From Agarilytica sp045430345 (GTDB lineage: Bacteria > Pseudomonadota > Gammaproteobacteria > Pseudomonadales > Cellvibrionaceae): a stretch of 64,000 nucleotides of DNA. How positions within the stretch are numbered: the stretch's first letter is position 1; each line of letters begins with the position of its first letter. The notes under the pieces were generated by a model, which saw nothing but the letters and a program-made list of their open reading frames with translations, did not search any database and was not told the DNA's origin. A program made the translations under genes and the position numbers. The stretch lies in contig JAILXT010000002.1 in the NCBI GenBank assembly GCA_045430345.1, positions 557,602-621,601 of the forward strand, in the 5' to 3' direction. Of the stretch, positions 36,994 through 46,154 are shown in pieces.

Positions 36994-39207
36994 TCAATCT
37001 TTACTCATGCGTCTATACATGATGAGGCATAAGGTAAAAAATAACCCGATCCACCAAGAAATCTCCGCTGTGGTCGCCGTTGCGGGGTAGGCAATGCTTC
37101 GTGTTTTATTGGCTGTGGCATGGCCTTTGGGGAGCGCGTTTTGTATTGGTGTGCTCTGCAAGTCGGCGGACGCAGGGCGAATAATTTCCTGCTCCACAGC
37201 AACAAAGCTTGTGTAGGGCGAGAGTATGTGATGCTTTAGGGCGACGTCAGTAATTTCCAGTTTCAGTATGTCGGGGTTACCTCCGGATATTTTTAAATCC
37301 TCGAGATCTTCTATTTTTGCGCGGGCCCATATGCTCGCGACACCTTCATTGTTTTTGTGATGATCAAGGCTAAGGTTTTTTTGCCATTGAATTTCGGACG
37401 TGATACCGCGTATTTCAATATCGCCAGAGAGTGCTTTAGACTTGGCTGATATCAGCAAGGGTTCGCTTAAATAAAGATCGGGAATGTTGTTCGGATAAAT
37501 TTGAGCATCTCCCGGCCATTGAACGTCTATATTTTTGGCAACGGCGCCATCTAGTTTATCAAATAAGGCGTTTATTTTTTCAGAGACTCGGTTTATATCG
37601 CCGATATAGGTAAAACTGCCACGCCCAAACTCTGCAGATTTTTTCATGAAGTAACTGTTTGGCGCGGATCCGATACCCACGGTGAAGAGGCGTGTATTCC
37701 CCAGTTTATTTCTAATGGTGGAAAAGAGCTGAGTTTCATTGCCGACAGCGCCATCGGTAATGAATATGGTTTGTTGGAGCGATTCACTATTGTGGTACTG
37801 TTTGAATGCGGCGGTTAATGCGGGCAGCATATTGGTGCCGCCCCCAGCATTTAGGGATGCAATCCATGCCGTGGCTTCTCCCGTGTTTGCTGGTGTCGCG
37901 TGAGCGAGCTGGGGAAAGAGCTGTGTATAGTCTGAATTAAATTCAATAATATTGAAGCGGTCTTTTTCATTTAGTCGTGAAAGCGCATTGATTAGGCTGG
38001 ATTTTGCTTGTGTGATGGATGCTCCCCCCATTGAACCGGAGGTGTCGATAATAAAAATCATATCTCTGGCGAGGCCATTTACTGACCCCGTATTTGTGGG
38101 TGGTATGAGCATAAGTAATGAGTAAAAGTCACCTTCGATCTCTTCGCTAAATAATGCCGCTTGTGGTGCGCTACTCTGTGTTGGCCGCCAATTTAAAACA
38201 AAGTCTCGATCCATATTTACGGTGTTTTCGACGAAGTCTATCGTATGGGTTTTTTGCGACTTGGTGATGCGGATGTCGTGGTAGGGGGCGCCGATATATT
38301 CTAGGGGAAGGCCGCTGTCTAGCGCGATGTTCAGAGACATTGGATTGAACGTGCCGAGATCATGGAATTCGTTGATGCTCGCGGGGAGTGGCCAAGCATC
38401 CATGCTCTGAACCACCGAAGGGCTTGCCCATCCGTTTGATGAGGCAATTATTTGAGTGTTGGTTAACTGTTCCTGATGTGAGGTTGTGGGGTGCTCGTTG
38501 GGCTGTTCGATTTCATTAAAAGGTGAATTTTTTTTTATGTCTTGGGTATCTCTAGGAACATTTGCGGATTGTTGGCGAGGGAAGTACCTTGGTGTAATGG
38601 TCATCGGGAAGCGCCAAGAGAATTCGCCTTTGTCATAACGGATATTTTGAACGTAGGTAATCGTAATTTCGACTTCTTGATCGGGTCCTATATTGGCGAT
38701 TCGCTGAGTGAATATGTTCGGTCTCAGTTGTTCGGTGAGTGCGGCTCGCTTCCCTGCCTGTTTGGCTTTTTGATATATTTTTTTAGCGTGTTGCTTTTCT
38801 TTTATCTCGCCAATGATGCGCCTATTCCCAATTCGCATTTCCATATGGTTTACGGCAGAGTTTTCTGGAAGCGGGAATATATACACGCCTTCTTGCCATG
38901 AGTCTGTATGGTTAGTGAATGTTTGTGATAGCGTGATTTTTGCGATTAAGCCGTTAATGGATACGTCTGCGTTGCTTTTTAAATGAAGGGAGGGCTCGTA
39001 GGTTCCCTTGCTGCTTTGAAACATAAGTTGGCCGGATTTGGCTTCATATAAATCGTCGCTGGCTGTGACGGCCATGGAAATCACCATGCTGCCGATCAAT
39101 ACGCCTAAGGCGACGATTAGCCAAGGAAGCCCGACAGTTTTTTGAGGGCGATAGTCGTGATCTTGGATGATTAAATGACGGGGTGTTTTTCGTTTGCCAA
39201 AACACAT
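36994..39207 (-). CDS. Sortase target protein with VIT and VWA domains
   Basis: 737 residues, of the family known as marine proteobacterial sortase target. An N-terminal helix (about 25-50) leads to a VIT domain (about 65-200: SNADVSINGLIAKITLSQTFTNHTDSWQEGVYIFPLPENSAV). The VWA domain has the MIDAS motif DTSGSMGG and TDGAVGN. The C-terminus carries YPATA (707-711), a membrane helix (SWWIGLFFTLCLIMY) and RR: a sorting signal with Tyr in place of the usual Leu of LPxTG. The sortase gene begins at its stop. Probably exposed on the envelope as an adhesin-like protein; role unknown. Confidence 0.9.
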   Translation of the reverse strand: MCFGKRKTPRHLIIQDHDYRPQKTVGLPWLIVALGVLIGSMVISMAVTASDDLYEAKSGQLMFQSSKGTYEPSLHLKSNADVSINGLIAKITLSQTFTNHTDSWQEGVYIFPLPENSAVNHMEMRIGNRRIIGEIKEKQHAKKIYQKAKQAGKRAALTEQLRPNIFTQRIANIGPDQEVEITITYVQNIRYDKGEFSWRFPMTITPRYFPRQQSANVPRDTQDIKKNSPFNEIEQPNEHPTTSHQEQLTNTQIIASSNGWASPSVVQSMDAWPLPASINEFHDLGTFNPMSLNIALDSGLPLEYIGAPYHDIRITKSQKTHTIDFVENTVNMDRDFVLNWRPTQSSAPQAALFSEEIEGDFYSLLMLIPPTNTGSVNGLARDMIFIIDTSGSMGGASITQAKSSLINALSRLNEKDRFNIIEFNSDYTQLFPQLAHATPANTGEATAWIASLNAGGGTNMLPALTAAFKQYHNSESLQQTIFITDGAVGNETQLFSTIRNKLGNTRLFTVGIGSAPNSYFMKKSAEFGRGSFTYIGDINRVSEKINALFDKLDGAVAKNIDVQWPGDAQIYPNNIPDLYLSEPLLISAKSKALSGDIEIRGITSEIQWQKNLSLDHHKNNEGVASIWARAKIEDLEDLKISGGNPDILKLEITDVALKHHILSPYTSFVAVEQEIIRPASADLQSTPIQNALPKGHATANKTRSIAYPATATTAEISWWIGLFFTLCLIMYRRMSKD

Positions 39208-39369
39208 GGTGCGTTTCCTTTAACAGATGAGGTGTTAAAGGCATTACAACAATTACAGAAGGCGTATCGGTGGGGAAAAAGGGCGGGCTAATGAAGAATT
39301 ATGGCGAAATATGGTGCTACTCTTACGGAGGGCTTAGTCGCCCCCCGTCGAAAACAACACCGTTTAAAT

Positions 39370-40731
39370 TCACATAGACAATCTGTTTAGGCTTCGCGAT
39401 GGATCTAGCCAGGCATCTAACTCAGAGACGTCTTTTTCAGTCAGTAAACCTGCGACTTCTTTTAGTTTTAATGTATTCAATACATAGGTGTATAGCGCAT
39501 CAGAGTAATTGCTTTGTGCGGTATAGAGTGAGCGTTGGGCAATAAGCACGTCCACCAGGTCACGTGTGCCGACATCGTACCCAGCCTTTGTGGCTTCTAC
39601 GGCACTTTGGTTGGATTTGATTGCCTGTTTGCGTGCTTTTACGGTCGCGACGTCAGTTAATACCGTTAAGTGCAGTGAGCGTGCTTGTTGAACAATATCG
39701 CGCTGTGTCTGCAGGTAGTTTTCTTTCGATTCAAGGTAGTTGTTTGCGGCTTGACGGCGGGAAGCTGAAATTCCGCCACCAGCGAAAAGAGGGATGCTTA
39801 AGGTGACTCCGAAGCTTGGGCCATCGGTGTCTAAATCAGTTATGTCGCCATTTGTATTGCCGTCGGAATTGTTGTCTGAATAGCTGAGGTTTCCTACTAG
39901 TCGGGGGTAGTGAGCAGCCTTAGATTGGTTGGCTACTTGGCGAAGTGCTTCTGCTCCTAGAGATGCCGCAGCGAGAGCGAAGTTGTTCTGTGTGGCGAAG
40001 TCCACCCAGTCTTTTCGGTTGGAAGGCGAGGGTGGTGAAATTGGGAAGCTCCGCTTGAGAGGCGACACGCTACGATAGGATTGCCCGGTAATCACTTCCA
40101 ATGCTTCAAATTTAATCCCTACATTCCCCTCGGCTAAAAGTCGGCGGGCAAGCGAGTTATCGTAAGCAGCTTGTGTTTCATGCACTTCGGTTATGGCGGT
40201 GAGCCCGACCTCAAATCGTTTTTGGCTTTGTTCAAGTTGGTGGGAGTTGGCATTTTCTTCCGCTTTTGCCGTTTCAAAATTATCGATTGCGCGCAGCACG
40301 TCAAAGTACGCCTCGGCAGTACGAATGATTAAGGCTTGTTGTGCGGTTTTTAATTTTGCGTCAGAGACCTTTCGTTTTAGTTTCCCACTTTTATAGGAAT
40401 GCCACGCGGCCATATCAAACAGCGGTTGCGTTAGGGATACGCTGTAGCCCGACAAAGTGTTTTCGGTTTTTTCATTAGTATCGGCGCCGCGGCGGATGCC
40501 TACGGAGTCGGTTTCACTATCTTGCCAGGAAATCTCCCCTTTGATCTGCGGCAATAACCCAGACAAACCAATCTTTTCATCCTCCCGCCCGGCTTCATAA
40601 GCCGCACGCGCGGCCTTAAATTTATGATCATTTTGAAGCGCTTGCTGATAAATCTCTGCCAGAGTCTCGGCCTGAGATACGGATGACCAAGCAAAGGCAA
40701 TAAATGTGAGATAAGCGAATGACTTTCGCAT
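39370..40731 (-). CDS. tolC: TolC family outer-membrane channel protein
   Basis: 453 residues. Signal peptide ending VSQA; then the duplicated TolC repeat with long helices (LAEIYQQALQNDHKFKAARAAYEAGREDEKIGLSGLLPQIKGEISW; RFEVGLTAITEVHETQAAYDNSLARRLLAEGN; YDVGTRDLVDVLIAQRSLYTAQSNYSDALYTYVLNTLKLKEVAG). Forms the trimeric exit duct for efflux pumps and type I secretion. In E. coli tolC is divergent from nudF; here the same orientation holds but about 10 kb separates them. Confidence 0.93.
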   Translation of the reverse strand: MRKSFAYLTFIAFAWSSVSQAETLAEIYQQALQNDHKFKAARAAYEAGREDEKIGLSGLLPQIKGEISWQDSETDSVGIRRGADTNEKTENTLSGYSVSLTQPLFDMAAWHSYKSGKLKRKVSDAKLKTAQQALIIRTAEAYFDVLRAIDNFETAKAEENANSHQLEQSQKRFEVGLTAITEVHETQAAYDNSLARRLLAEGNVGIKFEALEVITGQSYRSVSPLKRSFPISPPSPSNRKDWVDFATQNNFALAAASLGAEALRQVANQSKAAHYPRLVGNLSYSDNNSDGNTNGDITDLDTDGPSFGVTLSIPLFAGGGISASRRQAANNYLESKENYLQTQRDIVQQARSLHLTVLTDVATVKARKQAIKSNQSAVEATKAGYDVGTRDLVDVLIAQRSLYTAQSNYSDALYTYVLNTLKLKEVAGLLTEKDVSELDAWLDPSRSLNRLSM

Positions 40732-41225
40732 GGATTGTTCCCTAATGGCGATTGTGAGGTTAACTATACGGCGTTCTTGTTTTGTGGGTGCATCATATCG
40801 AAATTATGTGCAAACGTGAAAAGCAAATGTGGCTCATTTTGACCTTTGTATTTGCTTTGAGTTACTGGGGGGGTACGCAAAGGGTGTATATATTGGTGTT
40901 AGCGGAATTTTTGTCTTAACGCGTCTTATTTAGTGGCGTGTTTTTCTCTCTATTGTTTATGTGAGATTGGTGCGATAGGAACAATCGTCATGACTGGGGT
41001 GTCTGTATTGATATGACCTGATCAATGTTCATACCTTAGTTGTATGAAGGTTGATCGGATCGCAGAAAAAACACGAGAAGCGGCCAATCTATATGGTTTC
41101 GTGTCTTGTGAAAATGGGTACAGGTGCCTAAGCTTGTAGCTGGGCGACCGCTTGTATTAATCGCCCGCTTTGTTGGCTAAATTGTTATCTGAATAATACG
41201 ATTACCGAAATAATAATTAAGATCT
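40732..41225. other. Intergenic region between tolC and the tandem binding proteins
   Basis: Nearly 500 bases without a gene. It contains a long palindrome at 41020-41056 (listed separately) and a small hairpin GGGCGA...TCGCCC near 41142-41165 without a T tract. Promoters for tolC (minus) and for the gene at 41226 should be here, but I could not fix them. Confidence 0.5.
41020..41056. promoter_or_regulatory. Long imperfect palindrome, candidate operator
   Basis: GATCAATGTTCATAC, 7-base centre, GTATGAAGGTTGATC: 13 of 15 arm positions pair. No T tract follows, so it looks more like a dimer-binding site than a terminator. It lies about 170 bases before the first tandem binding-protein gene. Confidence 0.45.
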
Positions 41226-42071
41226 ATGTTTAAGCGTATTTGGCAATATGCAAAACGAAATGGCTATTTTTGGTTGATGGTCCTTGGCGCGGGTTTTGGG
41301 GTCTCAAAACCAGTGGTTGCCGCATCGTCCTCGTCTGAAAAAAGTGCCCCGCTCACTCCGATCACGGTATTCGTGAATACGGACCTGCAGTTTATTCCCG
41401 ATATTACACGCCTACGCAGCTACCGTCTGATGATCCAGGGCTTTCACGACATCGGCTATGCGGTGACTTTCGGCTATCGCCCTGCTAAACGCCTTATTGA
41501 AAGTGTGGATGAGGGTAAGGTCACTGCGATTTGCTTACGTTCATCCGGCATGGAAGAGCGGGACAATATTCTACGGGTACCCGAGAGTATTCATCAGTTA
41601 GATGTATACGGGTATTCTAATCCTCAGTCTGTGCCTGCATCGGGCTCTTGGCGAGATATGAATGTTGAAACGCTGGGCCTATTGTACGGTGCGCAAGATC
41701 CCAAACCTTATGTCCCTGAGCCGTTATTGAAATCGCGTATAGTGCGTACACCGGATCGTATCATTGGTGCGCGCATGGCTTTGGCCAAAAGGTTGGATAT
41801 TGTCGCGTTTCCTGAAATCGTATTTCATGCTCACGAAGAGGTGGATCGTGATGTGATGACGAGTTTGGTGAAGCTGAAGCCGGTGTTAGGCTCAATAGAG
41901 ACCTATTGTTTCTTGAACGTGAGTCAGCAGCATATGTTGGCACCTTTGACGGAGTCCTTTCGTCGCTTAAAACGCCAAGACCCGAAGCAGTATGATGATA
42001 GTCGTTACCCTCTGCTCATATCTGATCAGGAATTTGCTCGGCTTCCTTCTCTCCCTGGTTATTCTGACTAG
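41226..42071 (+). CDS. Periplasmic solute-binding-like protein, copy 1
   Basis: 281 residues, exported (signal region about 1-35, ending VVAA). The body resembles the family 3 solute-binding fold in outline (N-terminal strand ITVFVNTD, IICLRSSG-type loop), but the ligand is unknown. It is a paralogue of the next gene: both share MxxRSxRLxxQxF, VPESxHQL, WRDMxVExxGLLYGAQ, AFPEIVxxA and DSRYPxLISD. Transport partners are not encoded nearby, so it may be a sensor or a free binding protein rather than part of an ABC importer. Confidence 0.6.
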   Translation: MFKRIWQYAKRNGYFWLMVLGAGFGVSKPVVAASSSSEKSAPLTPITVFVNTDLQFIPDITRLRSYRLMIQGFHDIGYAVTFGYRPAKRLIESVDEGKVTAICLRSSGMEERDNILRVPESIHQLDVYGYSNPQSVPASGSWRDMNVETLGLLYGAQDPKPYVPEPLLKSRIVRTPDRIIGARMALAKRLDIVAFPEIVFHAHEEVDRDVMTSLVKLKPVLGSIETYCFLNVSQQHMLAPLTESFRRLKRQDPKQYDDSRYPLLISDQEFARLPSLPGYSD

Positions 42072-42311
42072 ACGATCCATATTTTAAGTTCTATACGCGA
42101 TAATTTGTGTGCTACATCACAAAATCAACAAGCGTTGAATTTATCGATTTCTCGGAAACATTATAAAAATCATGTACTTACCTCTGGTATTTGACCATTG
42201 GTTGATGGCGCCCGCTTGAGTGAAAAATGAGGATGGCTTTTAATGAAGTGATAGGGCTGTTTGTTCGATAGCTCACCAAAGCTTCGTTGAGGTTTTTCGT
42301 TGAGGTTTACA

Positions 42312-43139
42312 GTGAAGCAACGCTTTTGTCAGTGCTGGTATTTTATTCTTCTGTCGGTGTTTTTAGGCGGGCTGGGATGCCTTTCGAGTGCGGTGCAGGC
42401 GCAAGAACAACCGCTTCGCCAGATAGAGGTTTACCTCGATACTTCCCTTGAAAGCTTCTCTGACATGATGCGTGTCCGCTCGTTTCGTTTGATTGCGCAG
42501 TCTTTTTACGAGTTAGGGTACTCCGTGTCTTTTGGCTTTCAGCCGCCGCGCCGTGTTATTCATAGTATTGAAAATGGCAAAGTGGGCGTGATGTGTTTGC
42601 GTGCTGCGGGTGTTGAGCAGGGCTATTCAAACTTTTTTCGTGTCCCCGAAAGCGTGCATCAGCTGAGCGTCTTTGCTTATGTGAGCGACACCCGAGGCCC
42701 TGATTCAGGACAGTGGCGTGATATGGATGTCGAAAAAGTGGGCCTGCTTTATGGTGCTCAATATACGGAAAACTATATCCCACAAGAATTGTTACAAAAA
42801 CGCGTGGTGACCACCCCCGACTGGCTAACCGCTGCTCGTATGGTGCATGTCGATCGCGTGGACATGGCGGCCTTCCCTGAAATTGTTTATGAGGCCTATT
42901 TCGCGGGTGAGAACGAGACGATGGAAGGCCTAACGCGGTTAGAGCCAGCCCTGGGCACGATTGATATGTATTGCTTTCTCCATCAGCGGTATCAATCTTT
43001 GCTTAAACCGCTTACGGCGCAGATTCGTCGCTTAAAACGAGCGTCACCTTTCTTATATGATGACAGTCGTTACCCAGTATTGATCTCCGATCATATGATC
43101 GCGGGAATGCCGATAGTGCCAGGGTTTAGTCCGCGCTAA
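42312..43139 (+). CDS. Periplasmic solute-binding-like protein, copy 2
   Basis: 275 residues; tandem paralogue of the preceding gene, with a signal peptide ending SAVQA and the same core motifs (VGVMCLRAAGVEQG, VPESVHQL, QWRDMDVEKVGLLYGAQ, AFPEIVYEA, DSRYPVLISD). The start is chosen at GTG 42312 with GAGG six bases upstream; a TTG at 42300, also after GAGG, is possible because the bases CGTTGAGGTTT occur twice. The 240-base gap to copy 1 suggests its own promoter. Function unknown. Confidence 0.6.
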   Translation: MKQRFCQCWYFILLSVFLGGLGCLSSAVQAQEQPLRQIEVYLDTSLESFSDMMRVRSFRLIAQSFYELGYSVSFGFQPPRRVIHSIENGKVGVMCLRAAGVEQGYSNFFRVPESVHQLSVFAYVSDTRGPDSGQWRDMDVEKVGLLYGAQYTENYIPQELLQKRVVTTPDWLTAARMVHVDRVDMAAFPEIVYEAYFAGENETMEGLTRLEPALGTIDMYCFLHQRYQSLLKPLTAQIRRLKRASPFLYDDSRYPVLISDHMIAGMPIVPGFSPR

Positions 43140-43207
43140 TTCTGAGCCACCTTGTTATAAGTGGTCATCTTCTGCGTGATATTTCACGAGAAAATTTACT
43201 TCAACAC

Positions 43208-43594
43208 CTATACGTACAGGTCAACGACTTGAAAATCGTCACGAGGGTTCGCTACGTCCAAAAAGGCTTGGGTTGCGGGGGGCTTTGCTTGCTCAATCAC
43301 CACGGGTCGTAATTCTAGGGCTTCGTTTTCTGAGCGCTGTGCCTGATTAGCCGGTGGATTTTCCGCTTTTCTTTCCTGCCTCTCGTTTTCTCGGGCGATA
43401 CGACTTTGTTTTTCAGTGAGGTTGGGTTTTTCAACGCTGCGCAATTGTTCAGCATTGAGTTGTGATGAGGCTTTCTCTGGTTTTTCTACCGAAGGCGCCT
43501 GTTGTGGGGGGGATTTTTCCTGTTGTTCATTGCGCTCGGCTCTCTGGGTCTGCACGGGCGGTGTGTAAGGGGTCACCGAGGAAGATATATTCAT
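43208..43594 (-). CDS. Low-complexity Pro/Glu/Gln-rich hypothetical protein
   Basis: 128 residues without a signal peptide or membrane helix. Most of it is a charged, disordered stretch (RAERNEQQEKSPPQQAPSVEKPEKASS..., KQSRIARENERQERKAENPP). The conserved-looking part is the C-terminus FLDVANPRDDFQVVDLYV. I do not recognise a family. It has a normal start (ATG, with ATCCC... upstream, no strong ribosome site). Confidence 0.5.
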   Translation of the reverse strand: MNISSSVTPYTPPVQTQRAERNEQQEKSPPQQAPSVEKPEKASSQLNAEQLRSVEKPNLTEKQSRIARENERQERKAENPPANQAQRSENEALELRPVVIEQAKPPATQAFLDVANPRDDFQVVDLYV

Positions 43595-43758
43595 AGGGAT
43601 GTTTAAAAAGCGATCAGTCCCACAAGTTTAGTGCAGCTTGGTGGGGAGTGTTATCACTCTTGATTCTGAAAAGCAGGCTGCGTCATAACGATAAGGTGAT
43701 TTGTTACGTCTTTTGGGGCACTCCATTGCCCAGGGTGGTTGATCAAAATAATATGAGG

Positions 43759-44748
43759 CTATTGGATTGTGAGAATCACAGATCCATTCCGGCCATTTTC
43801 AACTTGTTCGTGTGCCTTGACGGTCTCGCTTAGCGTGTAGGTTGAATGGATGGGGATGTGCAGTTTGTCGTCTCGCAGCGCCGCGTTCACACGCGCAGAG
43901 GCAGCTTCCCGTTCTTTGTTGGACAGCAAGTACATCAACAGAAACGCGATATTGACGCCTTTAAACATCAGAGCATAGAAGGGCAGTTCTGGCTTCATGA
44001 CTTTGGCTGAGCCAAAAGTCACGATATGGCCTCGGGGTTTGATGACCTTGGCGTTCGTCTCAATGTTACTGCCGAATTCCACCTCGATGATACGATCTAC
44101 GGGCTGATGATTGTTGGCGGTAAGTATCTTGTCGGCGAGTTGTGGATCCGTGTAATCAATCACGTGGTCTGCACCGGCACTGCCTGCACGCTTCATGGCA
44201 TCGTCCCCTCTGGCTGTGGCAATAACCTTTGCGCCACCGAGCTTCGCGAGCTGGACGCTCAAATATCCCACAGTACCGGCACCGCCGCTGACGAGGATAG
44301 TTTGGCCATCGACGTCTCCGTTGCTGTATATGCTGTGGCTAGCGGTGAGCGCCGGAATACCGATGGACGCGCCCGTTTCAAAGGATATGTTGTCGGGTAG
44401 GGGCATGGTCAGTGTTGCATCGATCGCGATGAATTCTGCAGCCGTTCCGTAGGCACGATCCCACTGGCCATTGGTGATCCACACACGTTGCCCCACACGG
44501 TTTGCATCGACACCTAAGCCGACTTCGACAATGACACCCGCGCCGTCCGAGTGCGGGATGATTTTGGGGTAGGCCATCTTCGTGCCGCCGGCCCGTGTGC
44601 CCGCGCGCATTTTTACATCGGAAGGGTTAACACTGGAGGCGTGGAGCTTAACGAGTACTTCTCCTGCGGCAGGGGTAGGGGTTTCGATATCCCCGTGCTG
44701 CAATACAGATGCCGCTGAACCGAGTGTTTCGTACCAAATCGCCTTCAT
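43759..44748 (-). CDS. Zinc-free MDR oxidoreductase (NADPH:quinone reductase-like)
   Basis: 329 residues of the medium-chain dehydrogenase family: MKAIWYETLGSAASVLQHGDIETPTPAAGEVLVKLHASSVNPSDVKMR, HSDGAGVIVEVG, and the nucleotide loop VSGGAGTVGYLSVQLAKLGGAKVIATA. Zinc ligands are absent, as in quinone reductases (zeta-crystallin group). ATG 44748 (GGAGCAAGAGC upstream) is preferred to a longer open frame from 44772. It is divergent from a LysR gene, its likely regulator. Confidence 0.88.
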   Translation of the reverse strand: MKAIWYETLGSAASVLQHGDIETPTPAAGEVLVKLHASSVNPSDVKMRAGTRAGGTKMAYPKIIPHSDGAGVIVEVGLGVDANRVGQRVWITNGQWDRAYGTAAEFIAIDATLTMPLPDNISFETGASIGIPALTASHSIYSNGDVDGQTILVSGGAGTVGYLSVQLAKLGGAKVIATARGDDAMKRAGSAGADHVIDYTDPQLADKILTANNHQPVDRIIEVEFGSNIETNAKVIKPRGHIVTFGSAKVMKPELPFYALMFKGVNIAFLLMYLLSNKEREAASARVNAALRDDKLHIPIHSTYTLSETVKAHEQVENGRNGSVILTIQ

Positions 44749-44876
44749 GCTCTTGCTCCAGATGAATGTCAAAAAGTGATGTGAAGATATTATGCGATGT
44801 TATAGGATAATAAAAATTAATTGTTTGTATTGTATCTATGCAAATATCCAATAGATGAGCTTGAGAGGGTCTTACT

Positions 44877-45752
44877 ATGCGGTACGACGACATTAATCTG
44901 GAGCTGATCCGCTGTTTTACGATGGTGGCGGAATGCCATAGTTTCACCGAGGCGGGCGAGCGACTTCACAAAAGCCAGTCTGCGGTCAGTATTCGTATTA
45001 AGAAGCTGGAAGATATTCTCGGGCGGCAGTTGCTTCAGCGAACTAGCCGATCGGTGGCACTATCCGATCATGGCGAGCGTTTCTTGCCCTATGCGATGCG
45101 TCTGCTGCATCTGAACGAGGAGGCGATAGGGGCCTTACAGGCGCCGGATCTTAGCGGTCGTCTACGTATTGGTTTGGTTGAATACTTCGCCGCTCAGCGT
45201 TTACCGGGTTTGATTGCTGAGTTAAAGCGCAAGTTTCCTGCTGTAGAGCTGCAGTTCACGCTCGCCCTTAGCTCTGAGCTCTTTCGGTTGCTTGATAATT
45301 CCGAGGTGGACGTGATTATCGCCAAAGATGACGGTTCGCGCTCGGGTGGTATCGCTGTGCTAGAAGAGCAAATGCATTGGGTGAGTGCCGTTCAGTCTGA
45401 GCACCACGACTATTCAAGTTCAGATCCATTGCCGCTATGCCTTATGCCTGAACCGTGCGTATATCGTCATTTTGCCCTGCAAACTCTCGACGGCAATATG
45501 CGCTCCTGGCGTGAAGTGGTGACGTCGGGCAGTGTCCTTGGTTTGCAGCAGGTTATTTTGGCGGGCTTGGGCCTTGGTGTCATGGGGGCGTCGTGTGTGT
45601 TGCCCGAAATGGACGTGCTGAGCCCTCAAAATGGGTTGCCGCCACTGCCTAAAATCACGCTAAGTTTATTTGGCCCCCACAAAGAAAAATCGCAATTGAT
45701 CGATCCTATTATGAGTCACTTATGTCATCGGATTGAAGGTGGGGGTAAATAA
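44877..45752 (+). CDS. LysR family transcriptional regulator
   Basis: 291 residues. Winged helix-turn-helix at the N-terminus (INLELIRCFTMVAECHSFTEAGERLHKSQSAVSIRIKKLEDILGRQLLQRTSRSVALSDHG) and a substrate-binding domain (LSGRLRIGLVEYFAAQRLPGLIAELKRKFPAVELQFTLA). It faces the oxidoreductase gene across about 130 bases, the usual layout for a LysR activator and its target. The inducer is unknown. Confidence 0.92.
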   Translation: MRYDDINLELIRCFTMVAECHSFTEAGERLHKSQSAVSIRIKKLEDILGRQLLQRTSRSVALSDHGERFLPYAMRLLHLNEEAIGALQAPDLSGRLRIGLVEYFAAQRLPGLIAELKRKFPAVELQFTLALSSELFRLLDNSEVDVIIAKDDGSRSGGIAVLEEQMHWVSAVQSEHHDYSSSDPLPLCLMPEPCVYRHFALQTLDGNMRSWREVVTSGSVLGLQQVILAGLGLGVMGASCVLPEMDVLSPQNGLPPLPKITLSLFGPHKEKSQLIDPIMSHLCHRIEGGGK

Positions 45753-46154
45753 AAACCGATGTGGGTATTAACGTGTTATGTGTAATTTATTTTTAATTGT
45801 AATCAATGTTTTTATTTCGCCGAATAAAACACGCATAAAAAATAAGGGCTAATACATTGGTCTTAATATTTGGTTGAAAATAAATTCACCTATAAAAACA
45901 AGGGTTAATAATTAAATTAAATTTTTTATTTGTCTAAAATAATCCTATCCATTTTATTCTTGTGGCACATTTCTTGTTGTTCTCCTCATAGAAGCCAAAA
46001 GCACTGCGTTTATTTTTAATTGCTGTAAAGGCGTGGTGCAAAATTTCGAATTCATGCCCCTTTATTGGGCCTAAAATTTAAAAAACTTAATAACCATTTT
46101 TTATGTGCGGATTATATTGCACCAAAAAAAACGGTTTGTTGGGTGGAGATTACA
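45753..46154. other. AT-rich intergenic region before the molybdoenzyme
   Basis: About 400 bases, markedly A/T-rich. It carries the sigma54-like motif at 45963-45977. The open frame extends back to 46065, but that extension reads as untranslated leader; a ribosome site sits directly before ATG 46155. Confidence 0.5.
45963..45977 (+). promoter_or_regulatory. Candidate sigma54 promoter
   Basis: TGGCAC-N5-TTGT: the GG of the -24 box and correct 10-base spacing to the -12 box, which reads GT rather than GC. Position, about 180 bases before a nitrate-reductase-like gene, would fit nitrogen control. Pattern match only; no NtrC sites were identified. Confidence 0.3.
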
